The position numbers were made by a program, and so were the translations under genes. This document shows positions 21,031-31,796 of a DNA stretch of 64,000 bases, one piece after another. Source of the DNA: Austropuccinia psidii (Eukaryota > Basidiomycota > Pucciniomycetes > Pucciniales > Sphaerophragmiaceae); assembly GCA_023105745.1 (NCBI GenBank), contig JALGQZ010000019.1, forward strand, positions 5,828,001 to 5,892,000, in the 5' to 3' direction. How positions within the stretch are numbered: position 1 is the stretch's first letter; each line of letters opens with the position of its first letter. Under the pieces are notes generated by a model, which was not told where the DNA came from, searched no databases, and saw nothing but the letters and a program-made list of their open reading frames with translations.

Positions 21031-24000
21031 GCCTCAGCGGTGGAAATTGATACCGATGGCTGTTTTCTGGTTTTCCAGAAAATTAAGCAGCCATGTAGTT
21101 GTGCTAGGTATCCCGAGGTGGAGCGTTGCGTTAGATGGCAATTGCCCCAGTCAGCGTCTGCAAAAGCAATCAAACCTGGATTGCATTTTCGATTGTAATA
21201 TAATCCTATTTCTTGCGTTCCACGCAAATATTTGAGGATGTGAAGGAAAGCCTTCCAGTGTTGCATGCCTGGTTTCTCTAGGTATTGCAAAAGACTGCTC
21301 ACTGCATGTGACAGGTCTGGGTGAGTTGCAGTGCTCAGGTAGTTTATGCTACCAACTGCGCTTCTGAAGTTGATCCCCAAGTTTTCAAATTCTTCTTTCT
21401 CGTTGTCAGTTGCGGGTAAGAGATATTCATTAGGCACAAGAGGGGTGCCGACAGTCTTACAATTCTGCATGCCGTAGAGATTTTTGTAAGGAATCAACAA
21501 AGTGTTGTTGATCCAGAGTGATACCATTGTCCATTTGTTGGATTTTTACTCCCAAAAGGAGATCAGCTGGGCCGATGTCTTTAATGCTGAACTCCCTGTT
21601 AATTTCTTTCTTAAACTGCTGGACGTTTTTCCCAAAGATTGCCATGTCATCAACGTGGAAATAGATCCACAAGGCGTCAGGGTGTTTCCGATGAAATACA
21701 CAGGGATCTAGCTTGCACGCGTTAAAGCCAACACTATGCAGCCAATCCCTGAGACGATTGTACTAGGCAAGGGGGGCTTGTTTGAGGCCATATATCGCCT
21801 TTTTGATTCTCAGGTAGTATTTCCGTCAATTTATTTCCAGACCCTGAGGAATGGACAGATAAACTGTTTCTGTCAAAGAGGCATTTAAAAAGGCACTCTT
21901 TACATCTATCTGATGGAAATCTAAACCATTAGCACAGGAGTGAGCAATCAATGCTCTCAAGGAGTTCAATCTTCCTGTCGGCGCATATGTTTTGTCGAAA
22001 TCAACTCCTGGTGTCTGAGTGAATCCTTGCGCACAAAGGCGCGCCTTGTATTCTATGGTCTGATGGAGATGGTCCCTTTTTAGCTTAAAAACCCATGTCG
22101 TACCTACCAACTTGTAGTCACTTCTGAGATCCACAAGGTCCCATACCTTCAATCCGTTCATGTACAGGAGCTCTCTTCTTATGGCATCTATCCATTCATT
22201 CCTGTCTTCACATTGTAAAGCAAGACGATAGGTCTTCGGGACAGAGGTGGATTTAGTGATGAAGGTTTTTGCCCTTCTCATATAAGGGAGAATGTGAATT
22301 GGATCTACGTTGGAGGTAATCAGAGTAGGATGGCGTGGGCCAATGATTTTAAGACGCTGTGTCCCGTTGTTGGTAATTTGTTGCTGTTGATTCGGTGAGT
22401 CTTCATGATTCATTGGATGATGATTGACAGAGGAAAGAGTAGGAGTGTTGAGAGCAGACATGGATTCAATGGATGATTCTTCAGGTGGCTCAGAGTGATT
22501 AGAGCGCTGGTTTTCCATTGTTTCAGTGTCAGTTGAAACTGAATTTACGGTTGGTTCTGTGAGGAGTTTGGCACCTTGATTGGTGTATTCAGTTTTGATG
22601 CTCCAAGCTGGTGATCTTTTTCCTCCTGCTACAATCGGAAAGACTTTTTCGTTAAAAGTCACATTTCTAGTAACAGCAACTTTCAAGTCAGAAAGTCTCA
22701 AAATTTGGTGCGCTGTATTACCAGTCTCAAAACCAAGAAGAATACCTTCTTGGCCAGAAGGAGCCAGCTTCCAGTCCCTTTGTCTTTTAAGGCTATGGAC
22801 AATAGCTTGGCATCCGAAGGTTCGAAGTTTGGTCATCTTGAAGGAGGAATTAGTCCAAAGAAAGTGGGGTGATTTATTTCCTCTTGATGCAGTAGGTGAT
22901 AAGTTTGAAAGAAAGACAGCGGTGCTTACCGCTTCTTCCCAATACTGATTGGGCAGGTTGGAGTGATTCAAAAGGCAACAAGCCTTTTCCAGAATCATTC
23001 GGTTTGGCCTTTCAGCAAAGCCGTTATGTTCTGGTGTCTCCGGAGGTGAGAAGATGTGGACAAATCCACACTTAGTGGAGAGGTCTTTGAATTTCTGATT
23101 AAGGAATTCTCCTCCTCTATCAGAAACTAGCTTTTTTATTTTTCTGTTGTGATGGTTCTCCATGTAGTTTTTTGCAATTACAAATTGATTGAAGCTGTCG
23201 GATTTTTTAACAAGAAACTTGATTATTTTGTACGAGGTGGCTCGATCCACAATGGTGAGTAGGAAGCGACAGCCGGACACTGATTCAGGAGCAATGGGTC
23301 CTACCACATCAATATGTATGATAGCCAAAGGGTGATTAGCTGGCTCAAAATGTTCAAGGAAGGGAAGTCAACAACATTTGTTAGTCTTGCATGTGAGACA
23401 AGGGTGATTTAAGTCAGGTAGGCCAAGGGTTTTCACCACAGTATGCCCGGGATGTCCTAGACGATAATTCCAAAGACTTGCGTAGACAGTGGTGAGCAGT
23501 GTTTTTGGAAAATCATAGGTGATATACATTAGTCTGTCACGAATTTCTCCTTCAAGAAATATTTTTCCTTTAGAACTGAGAGAGAAAAGATTATCTTCTC
23601 GTTGAATGGTTAGTTGGTCTTTGAAGAGCTCTAGCATACTAATCAGATTACACTTTAGTTTGGGCACGAACAGGCAGTTCTCAAGTTTAAGTACTTTGCC
23701 ATTGCACTTGAGTTCTGCTTTACCTACTCCAAGAGCTAGGAGATTACTTTGAGTCTCCTGTGGCAACTTCAGATCTGATATTTTTAAAGGAGTCGCGAAA
23801 GAATTCAGGGTTATTGAACATGTGGTGAGTAGCACCACAATCAATTATAACTTGATTGCGCATAGGAGACATTGAGCCTCCTATCGTTGTCAGAGCCTGG
23901 GCTATGGAAAGGTGGGTCCTAGGATTGTTCTTACGTTTCTTTTCTTGTCGAGAGGGCCTTAAGTGTGGGTTTTCAGCCCAGCAGTCCTCTTTTTTGTGTG

Positions 24001-24712
24001 TTGTGTATCTATTGTTGTGTTTACCATTAGTGCAATAGAAAATTACCTTGTGCGGTTCCTCAAAGAAGGTAATCAAGGCAGAGGAGTCGCTCTCCCTTTT
24101 TGCGTTAGTGCTGTTAGTGTGATTGATGTGGCTGGCAAAATCTTGAAGTCGTGATAGTATTATCATCGGTTTTTCAATTATATCTTTGTTAAAGGTAAGA
24201 GTCTCAACAAACTGGCTTAAGTGAGGATTACCTCCCAGCTTTCCCAGCAAGGAGTATGAAAGGAGTTCGTTTGGAACTACTATGCTAACAGCGTCTAACT
24301 CCATCATGAGTTTTCTGCAATTGTCAATGTAGTTTTGCAGGTTTCCATCATAAAAACAGCATTGCCAATCCATCCAGACTCGTCCTCTGTTTACAGAGCG
24401 TTTTGAGCCATACTGCTCTGACATCTTCATCCAAAGTAGATGTGAATTTTCGATAGTTTCAGAGTTGACTACTTCTCTGAATACTCTTTTGGTGATTCTG
24501 ATGGTGATCAAGTTGATGGCTTCAAAGCTTGCCTTTTTCCATGTATTAGTTGAACTGGTTGAGGTATCATTAGATCTTGAGTTTTCGCAGACGTCAAGTA
24601 GATCTCTGGATCTTAAATGGATTTTCATTCTCATCTGCCAGTGCCCATAGTTTGTGCCATCGAGCATGGGTATGGTAAAGATATCTTTGATGTCTAATGT
24701 CTTGTCATTCAT
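21031..24712 (-). pseudogene. Copia Gag-Pol polyprotein, broken
   Basis: ATG 24712 starts Gag (MLDGTNYGHWQMRMKIHL, typical of Copia Gag). A degenerate zinc knuckle (GKHNNRYTTHKKEDCW) follows. Protease IIDCGATHHMF lies near 23840. A frame change occurs near 23750. GAG-pre-integrase (WNYRLGHPGH, CLTCKTNKC) precedes a stop at 23368. The integrase has D at IHIDVVGPI, D at VSDRGGEF and E at HNGFAERPN. RT has DVKSAFLNASL and the catalytic FHVDDMAIFG near 21650. Stops near 21826 and 21765 fit CGA-to-TGA and TGG-to-TAG changes. Another frameshift lies near 21500. RNase H starts (ADADWGNCHL) and is cut by the solo LTR. Not functional. Confidence 0.92.
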
Positions 24713-24768
24713 TTTGGTAATCTACTTTCTTAAGTTATACGAGCTAAGAGACGTTGAGACTGTAAATC

Positions 24769-25152
24769 TGATGGAGTACGAGCAAATTACAAAGATGATA
24801 AGAGTTTTATAATTAAGCGTAATTTACATTAAAGTAATGAATAATGTTTTTATAAGGTGAAAGCTCTCCAGTAGTCGATGCCCTTTACTTTCTATCACAT
24901 GGTATGTATTTAAAGTGAGAGCACAATTGTTTGATTAAGATCACTATGTGATTCCTTAATCATTGTTTGACAACAGAAATAGCCTGTAGTTTTTGATACG
25001 TCGACTGTAGTTTGTGCTACGTCGGTGACTTAGGTCTGTAGGCATGGATCAGAGTTAGTTTTTGATCTATGCCTTGCTGCCTACGGCAGTTTTTGGATGT
25101 TTTGGGCTGGGATGGAACTAACCTTAGCTCTTCGTGGCTTTGTTTTTCAACA
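24769..25152 (-). repeat. 5' LTR of Copia element
   Basis: 384 bp, TG...CA, the promoter LTR in minus orientation. It differs from its partner by more substitutions than the chromovirus LTRs do, so the Copia insertion is older, in agreement with the nesting. Confidence 0.9.
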
Positions 25153-25226
25153 AGTAGAGGACCCAAAAAAATAAAATGAAATGAAATTTGGTAAAATAAA
25201 TCAGGAAAACAAATTAAAAAAAGAAA

Positions 25227-27030
25227 AGTCCTCAACATGACTTTAAACTGTTAAATTTTTCTTTTATTTATGTTTTGGAAAATTAACAAGAGCCCTCATC
25301 AAGGCTTTAAACTGATTATTTTCTTGATTTTAACATAATTTTACCTTTTATAATGAAATTGATATAAACTTCTGATTATCAATCTCTACAGGGCTTTAAA
25401 ATAATAATAATGATAATAAAGAAGTCCTGAACAAGACTTAAAACTTTTTATTTTTATTTTTTCTTCTTAAAAGTGGATATTACTGATTTTTTTCTTTTGA
25501 TGAATTTTCTAAAAAAATAAAAATAAAAAATAATAATAAAATAAAGTAAAATAAAAAATCAAAAAAAATAAATAAAAAAAATAACTAACAATAAATTAAA
25601 TTACTGTCAACTTGCAAAAAGATTGAAACAACAAAAAAAGAGGCCTCAGTATGCCTATAGACTGCTTATTTTCTTTTTTATGATTCAATTAGTTGACTAA
25701 CTATGTTTTTTATTATAGAATGAGGGCTGAAAATCAAAAAAAAGCCCTCAGCATGGCTTTAAACTGCTGGTTTTGCTTATTTAATTTATTTAATTTAGTT
25801 TATCAATTGTTTTTTATGTCACAGGGATAAAAAATAAGATAAAATGTCTTCAGCAAGATATTAAACTGCTGGAGTTTTTTTCATTTTCCCCTTGATATTG
25901 CATGAAGCTGACATATTGTATTTTTATGTGCTACAGGGCTATAAATAAATAAAAGCCCTCAGTATGGCTATAAACTGCTGGTTTCTTCTTTATTTTATCT
26001 TTTTGACTGTTTAATTAACTAAAAAATAATGATTTACCTTTTACAGGGCTTTAAAAAAAATTTATAATAAGAGTCCTCAGCATGACTTAAAACTGCTCAT
26101 TTCTCTTTTGCTTCATTTTTCTTAATATAATAACTGATCTTGTTTTTTTCCTTTTACTATGACTTTACTGACAGCTATTTTAAATTATTTACTATAGTAA
26201 TGATAAAACAAAAAAAAAGATGACCTCAGCAAGACATTAAACTGCTAAATTTTACATTTTGACAATTAAACCATACTGAAATACTTTATTTTGAATACTA
26301 CAGGACTTCAATATAAAAAAAAGCCCTGTTTTTTTATCAACTAATATATATATAATAACAAGAGAAATATCAATGTATATAACAGAATGAGGGATTAAAA
26401 AGGAAAAAGCCCTCAGGATACAAGAAATTACAATTTTTTACAGGGCTCTAAAAAAATAACAGCCCTCAGCATGGCTTTAAACTTCTGGTTTTTTTCTTAT
26501 TTATTTGACTTCATTTATTTATTTTTTATGCTACAGGACTACAAATGAAGAGCCCTCAGCATGGCTATAAACTGCTTATTTTATATTATTTTTCATGCTT
26601 ACTTTATATTGGTTATTAAATAAAACTGACATGTTTCATTTTTGATAGGCTACAGGGCTATAAAGAAATAACAAAAGCCCTCATCAAGGCTTCAAACTGA
26701 TGAATTCTTTTGTTTTACTCAGTTTTTATTTTTCTCTTTCATAACTGATTTTATTGGACATTCTTTATGCTAAAGGGATACAAATGACAGAAAAGCCCTC
26801 AGCATGGCTTTAAGCTGCCAGTTTTGCTTATTTAATTGATTGAATTTAGTTTATTAATTTTTTATGTTACAGGGATAAAAAAAATAACAAAAGATGTCCT
26901 CAGCAAGACATTAAACTGCTGGAATTTTTTCATTTTCTCATTAATATTAAATGAAGCTGACTTATTCATTTTTTATGTGCTACAGGGCTATGAAGGACAA
27001 AATAAATGCCCCGAGCAAGGCTTTAAGCTA
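25227..27030 (+). repeat. Family-A pseudoknot array, main block (15 copies)
   Basis: Units begin at 25227, 25291, 25423, 25641, 25743, 25845, 25954, 26072, 26221, 26461, 26551, 26676, 26794, 26895 and 27007, with decayed traces near 26331 and 26407. Typical core: AGCC CTC AGCA T GGCT TTAAAC TGCT. AGCC pairs with GGCT, and AGCA inside that loop pairs with TGCT downstream, an H-type pseudoknot. Stem-1 variants include AGTC/GACT, TGTC/GACA and AGGC/GCCT. Stem-2 variants include AACA/TGTT, ATCA/TGAT and AGTA/TGCT. Units are ~65-220 bases apart in AT-rich DNA with no ORF. Copies at 25423, 26221, 26461 and 27007 have weakened stems. Confidence 0.9.
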
Positions 27031-27987
27031 CTATTTTATCTTTTATGCTTTCTTATTTTGAATAATAATGTAAGGTGTGGATATGAAACTTTGGCTAAAA
27101 AAACAAGTACTTTTCCTGTCCTCAAAATTTGTATAAGGTAAAGATCAATTAAAAATAGTATGGAATATTATTTTTAAGAGAAAACACGCCAATTCTATTG
27201 TTTATAACTTTATTAGTATAAAACAACAATATTATAAAAATTTATTGTTTTACCAACAATAAAAATTTATCCAAAAAATACTCTACAAGAGATATTTTAA
27301 GGCTACAAAAGAAATTTCTTCAAGAGCAATTTCAATTGGAATTAATTGAGCAAAGAACTGCAAGCAATTAATTAAAGAACAAAGTCTTTAAAAAGAATAT
27401 TAAAGAGAAAACATGCCCAAAAGTGACCAGAGTGAATTTGGAAACAAAGTGACAAAGTTTACAGTGATGGGGTGGTTCAGGGGTAAAAATGATTATAAGA
27501 GTTACAAACAATGATTATAATGATTTTTTCACGTGGTTAAAAGGATTAAAATGATTTTAAAAAAAGGTGGTTGGAATCTTTTATTGATTGATTTAACAAT
27601 GTTTAAACTAATTATAAAAGGAAAAGATTCTAACATGAAGAGAAAAGTGGGGCAAAGAAGACATTCTTTTATAGCCATCAATTCTCTTACTCCAAAAGTA
27701 AATTTTACTCTTGTCAGTCGTGAAAAACAGTCTGACAACAGAAAAGCCAATTATGGCATCATTGAACCCTGGTTTAGACCAAAAAGGGCTGGTTTAAGCC
27801 ATTTTTAGCCATTTTAGGCCCTTAAATCAGCCATTACTATAGCAATACCAGGCCTAGAGCCTTCAAAACACGTCAGAATGTGTGTAAGAGGCGTAGAAAC
27901 CAGTTAAAACTGTTTTTACTATGGTTGTTTTATCTTAAGGGTAGTTTTACCCTCTTGGCAACAGCTAAAACTACCCCAGTTGGTATC
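27031..27987. other. AT-rich spacer, nothing assigned
   Basis: Only short frames without recognisable motifs occur. Two short related stretches near 27177 and 27405 (AGAGAAAACAYGCC) hint at an old local duplication. Confidence 0.5.
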
Positions 27988-28890
27988 AAAACCTCATCAT
28001 CAATTGAGTCCACAGACCCTGTAACTCAATTCCAGGCCAAAAGTGATGAACTTTTGCGTGAATTTTGACATCCCACGCCTGTCAGAAAGGATTTTGGGGG
28101 TCTAGCTCCCCCTTAGAGCTGGAGTTCCTTTTCCCCCCCAAATTTAATCTTTCCAATTTAATTTTCCTTTAATTCCTCATCATGTATTATACTTATAATT
28201 TACATATGTAATTCAGTTCAATTGTACAGTACAATACAGTAATAATTGACACCTCATATGTAAATCAAAGTTCACTTATGTAATACACGTGCACATTTTG
28301 ACACTTCAATTGAATTCAATTGAAAATACTTCAATTCGTCATAGCTTCTAAACTAAACACAACACCTCAATTTTAACACAAAAATTGATGGTTAACACCA
28401 CATGTGGTATGAATTAAATTAAGGTTTTGAGGATTTTCAACTTTTGTATTGAAAATACTAAAAACTTAATTTAAGCTTATTTAGAGTTGAGTTACAAGAA
28501 TTTCACTCAGAGGTGACCCCACCTGATTTTTTATGAGGAATCCAATGGTGAAATAATTTTCATGTGTTTATTTATTGGATAAAAAGTTATAATAATTTTT
28601 ATTTAACTTTTTTCCAAATTTATTTATTTGTTTCACAATTTTGTTAAAATTTTATTTTTACTTAATTTTTTCAAGTATAAATGTAATTTTATACTTACAG
28701 ACTTTAATGTATTTTTATTTTTAAATTGTAATTAATTTTTTATTTTTAATATAATTTTATATTTATATTTTGATTTTTATTTTAATAATATAAATAAATT
28801 CATTTTATTTATATTAATATGTTATTTTTGTATTTGTGGTCTTTTGGGTATATGAAATTATCTCTAAGGCTCATAAATAACTATACTAAT
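27988..28890 (+). repeat. Dispersed ~0.9-kb repeat R, copy 1
   Basis: Aligns along its length with 55404-56290. It begins near CATCAATTGAG and ends near GGTCTTTTGGGTAT followed by CTCTAAGGCTCA. Similarity is high but clearly diverged. It has no ORF. It may be an LTR or the end of another element, but I could not define terminal duplications. Confidence 0.75.
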
Positions 28891-28978
28891 ATATTTTATT
28901 TGGCTTCTACAGGTATTCAACATTAATAAAATATTTCTCTTATTTTGTAGGCTTAAATATGCTTTTAAAGTGAAAATA

Positions 28979-29530
28979 AGTCCTCAATAAGACTATAAAC
29001 TGTTTGAACTACCTATACAACTTGGCTTTGAAGATAAATCACATGCCATGAAACCCCAAAGGCAACAATCAGGTGCCTGGACACAAGATATGGTCCTTGG
29101 CAAGACCATAAACTTCCCCTTCAAGGATCAAGAAATTCCTCAGGATATCATCAAGAATATCAACAAAAAGAAATAAACAATGGTCCTTGGCAAGACCATA
29201 AACTGCCCACCACTGAGATTCTCAACAAGGACTCAAAAAATAAAAAACAATCAACCAATGGTCCTTGGCAAGACCCTAAACTGCCCCTTCAAAAATATCA
29301 AAAATAAATCACTAAAATTATCAACAAGGACCAAAGCAAAGACAACATATGGTCCTTGGCAAGACCATAAACTGCCCACCATTAGAATTATCAACAAGGA
29401 CTCAATAATAAACAAAAATAAACCAATGGTCCTTGGCAAGACCATAAACTGCCTATTTGAAGTATTCAAGAAGATTTATCAAGGACTATAAAAAACAGGA
29501 TAAGTCCTTGGCAAGACTATAAACTACCTG
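28979..29530 (+). repeat. Family-A pseudoknot array, second block (7 copies)
   Basis: Units start at 28979, 29091, 29181, 29259, 29350, 29427 and 29503. Core: TGGTC CTT GGCA A GACCA TAAAC TGCC. Stem 1 lengthens to TGGTC/GACCA (5 bp) and stem 2 is GGCA/TGCC, both different from the main block but with pairing kept. The last unit uses AGTC/GACT and the first uses AGTC/GACT with AATA/TGTT. The units at 29091 and 29503 have one mismatch in stem 2. Spacing is ~75-110 bases. Confidence 0.88.
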
Positions 29531-31157
29531 AGGCTTTATTTTACTTTTTTTTACCTTCTATTTTTATGTCATTATAAAAAAAGAATTGGAAATACTTACT
29601 GACTTAAGCTTTTGAACATATTTTTTATTTCATTTTATTTTTTTATCCCAAAATTCAACTATTTATTTATTTTCCCTAAGAATTAGGGGCATATCCCATT
29701 CATTATCTCAAGAATATTCCATTTATTTATTATCTTCATTATACTTCTCCTACTATTACAACAAAAACCATTAGCATGGCTTAATTTTTCAACTCAATAA
29801 TAATAATAAAAAATAAAAATAAAAAAAATAAAAAAATAAAAAAAATAAAAAAATAAAAAAAATCAATTTATTTGAAATATTTCTTCAATGACAAGAAAGA
29901 GATTGGAGATTGTTTGAAAAGAAGAAGTATGTGTGCCATGAAGGCATCAATTGAACTCTGAAGGAGTTATCTATATTAAAAACGCATAAATTGATGACAT
30001 AATTTGGGGAATTTACATATTAATAACACCTCAATGTGCTATTTATTCCAAAAGGAATTCGAAAGCCCCCCAAAAAAACAAAGAAGAGTTGTTTTTAATT
30101 TTACAAATTTTCAATTTCACTGTTTATATTTTTTAACAACTCAAATGCATTTATGGGTAACAGAAAATCTGAACCATAAAGGGTATGGGCTTGAAATAAA
30201 GTCTGAGTCACAATGATGATTTCAAAAGGAAGAGCTGTGGCATCATAAGGGTCATTATATGAATAAAGGACTCAAATTATGATCATTCAATTATGTAATA
30301 TTAATTATAAATACTCTCAAGAGCACCAATTTTTACTGATTGGCACAAATTACCACCTTCAACCAAACAGTTCCATGATTTTGATTGTGATTCAGGAACA
30401 TTTCTTTTGAAATTCGATTTTTACTCAGATATCACAGTTAATGGGTATTTTATACTTACATTGAAAAAAATTAAAAAAATAAAAAAAATAAATTTATTGA
30501 ATAATCATTAAAATAAAATTATGTATATCTACTGTATCATTATTTATCCTCATCAAAAAAACTATAAAAAATAAGGGGTTGGTAAACTTATTTCTTACAC
30601 TATCCCTTATAGTGGAAGTTTTGGGGGAATGAGGATATATCCTCTTCAAGATTTGAAAACCAACTCAAGATTTTTAAATGGAAAGGGGGCCCTTATCCAA
30701 ACAAATATTATTAAAAAAATATATCAATAAATTAATATTAAAATCAATTTTTTAAATCACCTTATTATTACAATTTTTTATTTTTCATTTCTTTATAACA
30801 TGTATGATTCAGGAATACAAAAGACCAAAAGGACATGAATTATTTTGGAGAAATAGCAAGAGAATTGAAAAAAAAACTTATCATAGGAAAATTATTGAGA
30901 ATACTGGAAATGAAGAAGATTATTTATGAGTTCCTCATGGATTTACCTTTGGAAAGCACAAGAACGTGGACACTTCTTTGATTCTGGATTGAAACTCATT
31001 TGGAATTCAATAATCATTGGTCAGGATTTATGGACTGAAGGATGACCCACTGGATTAATTATGGACTCAGGACTCACTCAACATGAAGGACTAACAAGAT
31101 AATGTACAATACTCAGCTCAAATTGCCCTTGGGATTTTAAAGAAGATTGAAGACTCA
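29531..31157. other. AT-rich spacer, nothing assigned
   Basis: Low-complexity A/T runs and no supported ORF. A trace of a family-A core (CATTAGCATGGCTTAA) lies near 29769. Confidence 0.5.
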
Positions 31158-31160
31158 GGA

Positions 31161-31648
31161 GGTCCTCAGCATGACAGTAAACTGCTTCCCCTGTAGACTT
31201 GGGCCGGGAAACTTATAAAAATTAACAGCCAAGAAGCTGGAGGGGATTGTCCTAGTCAGGAGAAGTGCTGAAGGACCATTTTTGTCCTTAGCATGAAAAT
31301 AAACTGCTCCCTTTGTGTAACAGGAACAAGGGGTTTCACAGGTGTTTAGCATTATCAAGTTGGCCAAAATGAAAAAAGTGGAGTCCCAAGCCATCAATTA
31401 AGACAAGAAAATTCCTTATCAAGAAATAAAACAACCAGAAGAATCTTTCATCAGGTGGGAATCATGAAGATTGAAGAATAAACAAGAATCAAGTGGAATC
31501 CAAAATCAAGCCCAAAGGAGCTCAAGAATCAAGATAACCCCTTGGATTACACCAGGAGGTCCTTGCATGACTTAAACTGCAGGACCTGTATACCTAATAT
31601 ACAGGGGTTACACACCTAGTTGTAGGTCCTGTATGACCTTAAACTACA
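31161..31648 (+). repeat. Family-A pseudoknots upstream of pol (4 copies)
   Basis: Units lie at 31161-31186, 31283-31308, 31558-31581 and 31624-31648. The last two have shorter loops. At 31558 stem 2 is TGCA/TGCA. At 31624 stem 1 is AGGTC/GACCT and stem 2 is TGTA/TACA. The unit at 31283 carries a mismatch in stem 1. These are the copies nearest the pol start codon. Confidence 0.85.
31624..31648 (+). promoter_or_regulatory. Best-formed pseudoknot, 149 nt upstream of pol ATG
   Basis: AGGTC pairs with GACCT (5 bp). TGTA, inside that loop, pairs with TACA after the linker TAAAC. The order GTCC, GAC, TTAAACTACA is the closest in the window to the coremin motif of benyvirus and cucumovirus RNAs, a known Xrn1-stalling element (comparison from memory). 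Confidence 0.7.
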
Positions 31649-31738
31649 TTTTTTATGGAAGAAAGAAGAAAGAAGAATTGTGAAGACCTCGAGATTTCAG
31701 GACACTAGCAAATTCCCAGAAATAATAAAATAAAAAAT

Positions 31739-31766
<28 letters not shown>
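31739..31766 (+). promoter_or_regulatory. Poly(A) run in the pol leader
   Basis: Twenty-eight consecutive A, then a purine-rich stretch, lead to ATG 31797. A-rich leaders can support cap-independent initiation in fungi, so this could be a translation leader. It could also be a simple repeat or captured poly(A) tail. Confidence 0.5.
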
Positions 31767-31771
<5 letters not shown>

Positions 31772-31796
31772 GAAGAAACAAAATAACTAATTGAAG

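Larger units (their letters stand above)
18857..25152 (-). mobile_element. Decayed Ty1/Copia element nested in the giant element
   Basis: LTRs of ~385 bp lie at 18857-19242 and 24769-25152 (TG...CA ends). The flanks AATAG and AGTAG are a near-match 5-bp duplication. On the minus strand the order is Gag, protease, GAG-pre-integrase, integrase, RT, RNase H, which is the Copia order. The coding region has stops and frameshifts and is split by a solo chromovirus LTR. The giant-element repeat array starts directly after 25152. Confidence 0.9.

Noticed and set aside
25380..27000. GGGCT in the TACAGGGCT box pairing with AGCCC of the pseudoknot as a regulatory switch
   Set aside because: Pairing is possible in several units but is not kept by compensatory change in units with TGTC or AGTC stems.
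29180..29491. 103-codon plus-strand ORF with a repeated MVLGKTINCP-like unit
   Set aside because: It is a translation of the pseudoknot repeats. The repeat spacing varies and the RNA pairing explains the conservation better.
25227..29530. CRISPR-like array because of regularly spaced short repeats
   Set aside because: The repeats vary by compensatory changes, spacers are AT-rich and unequal, there are no cas genes, and the context is eukaryotic.
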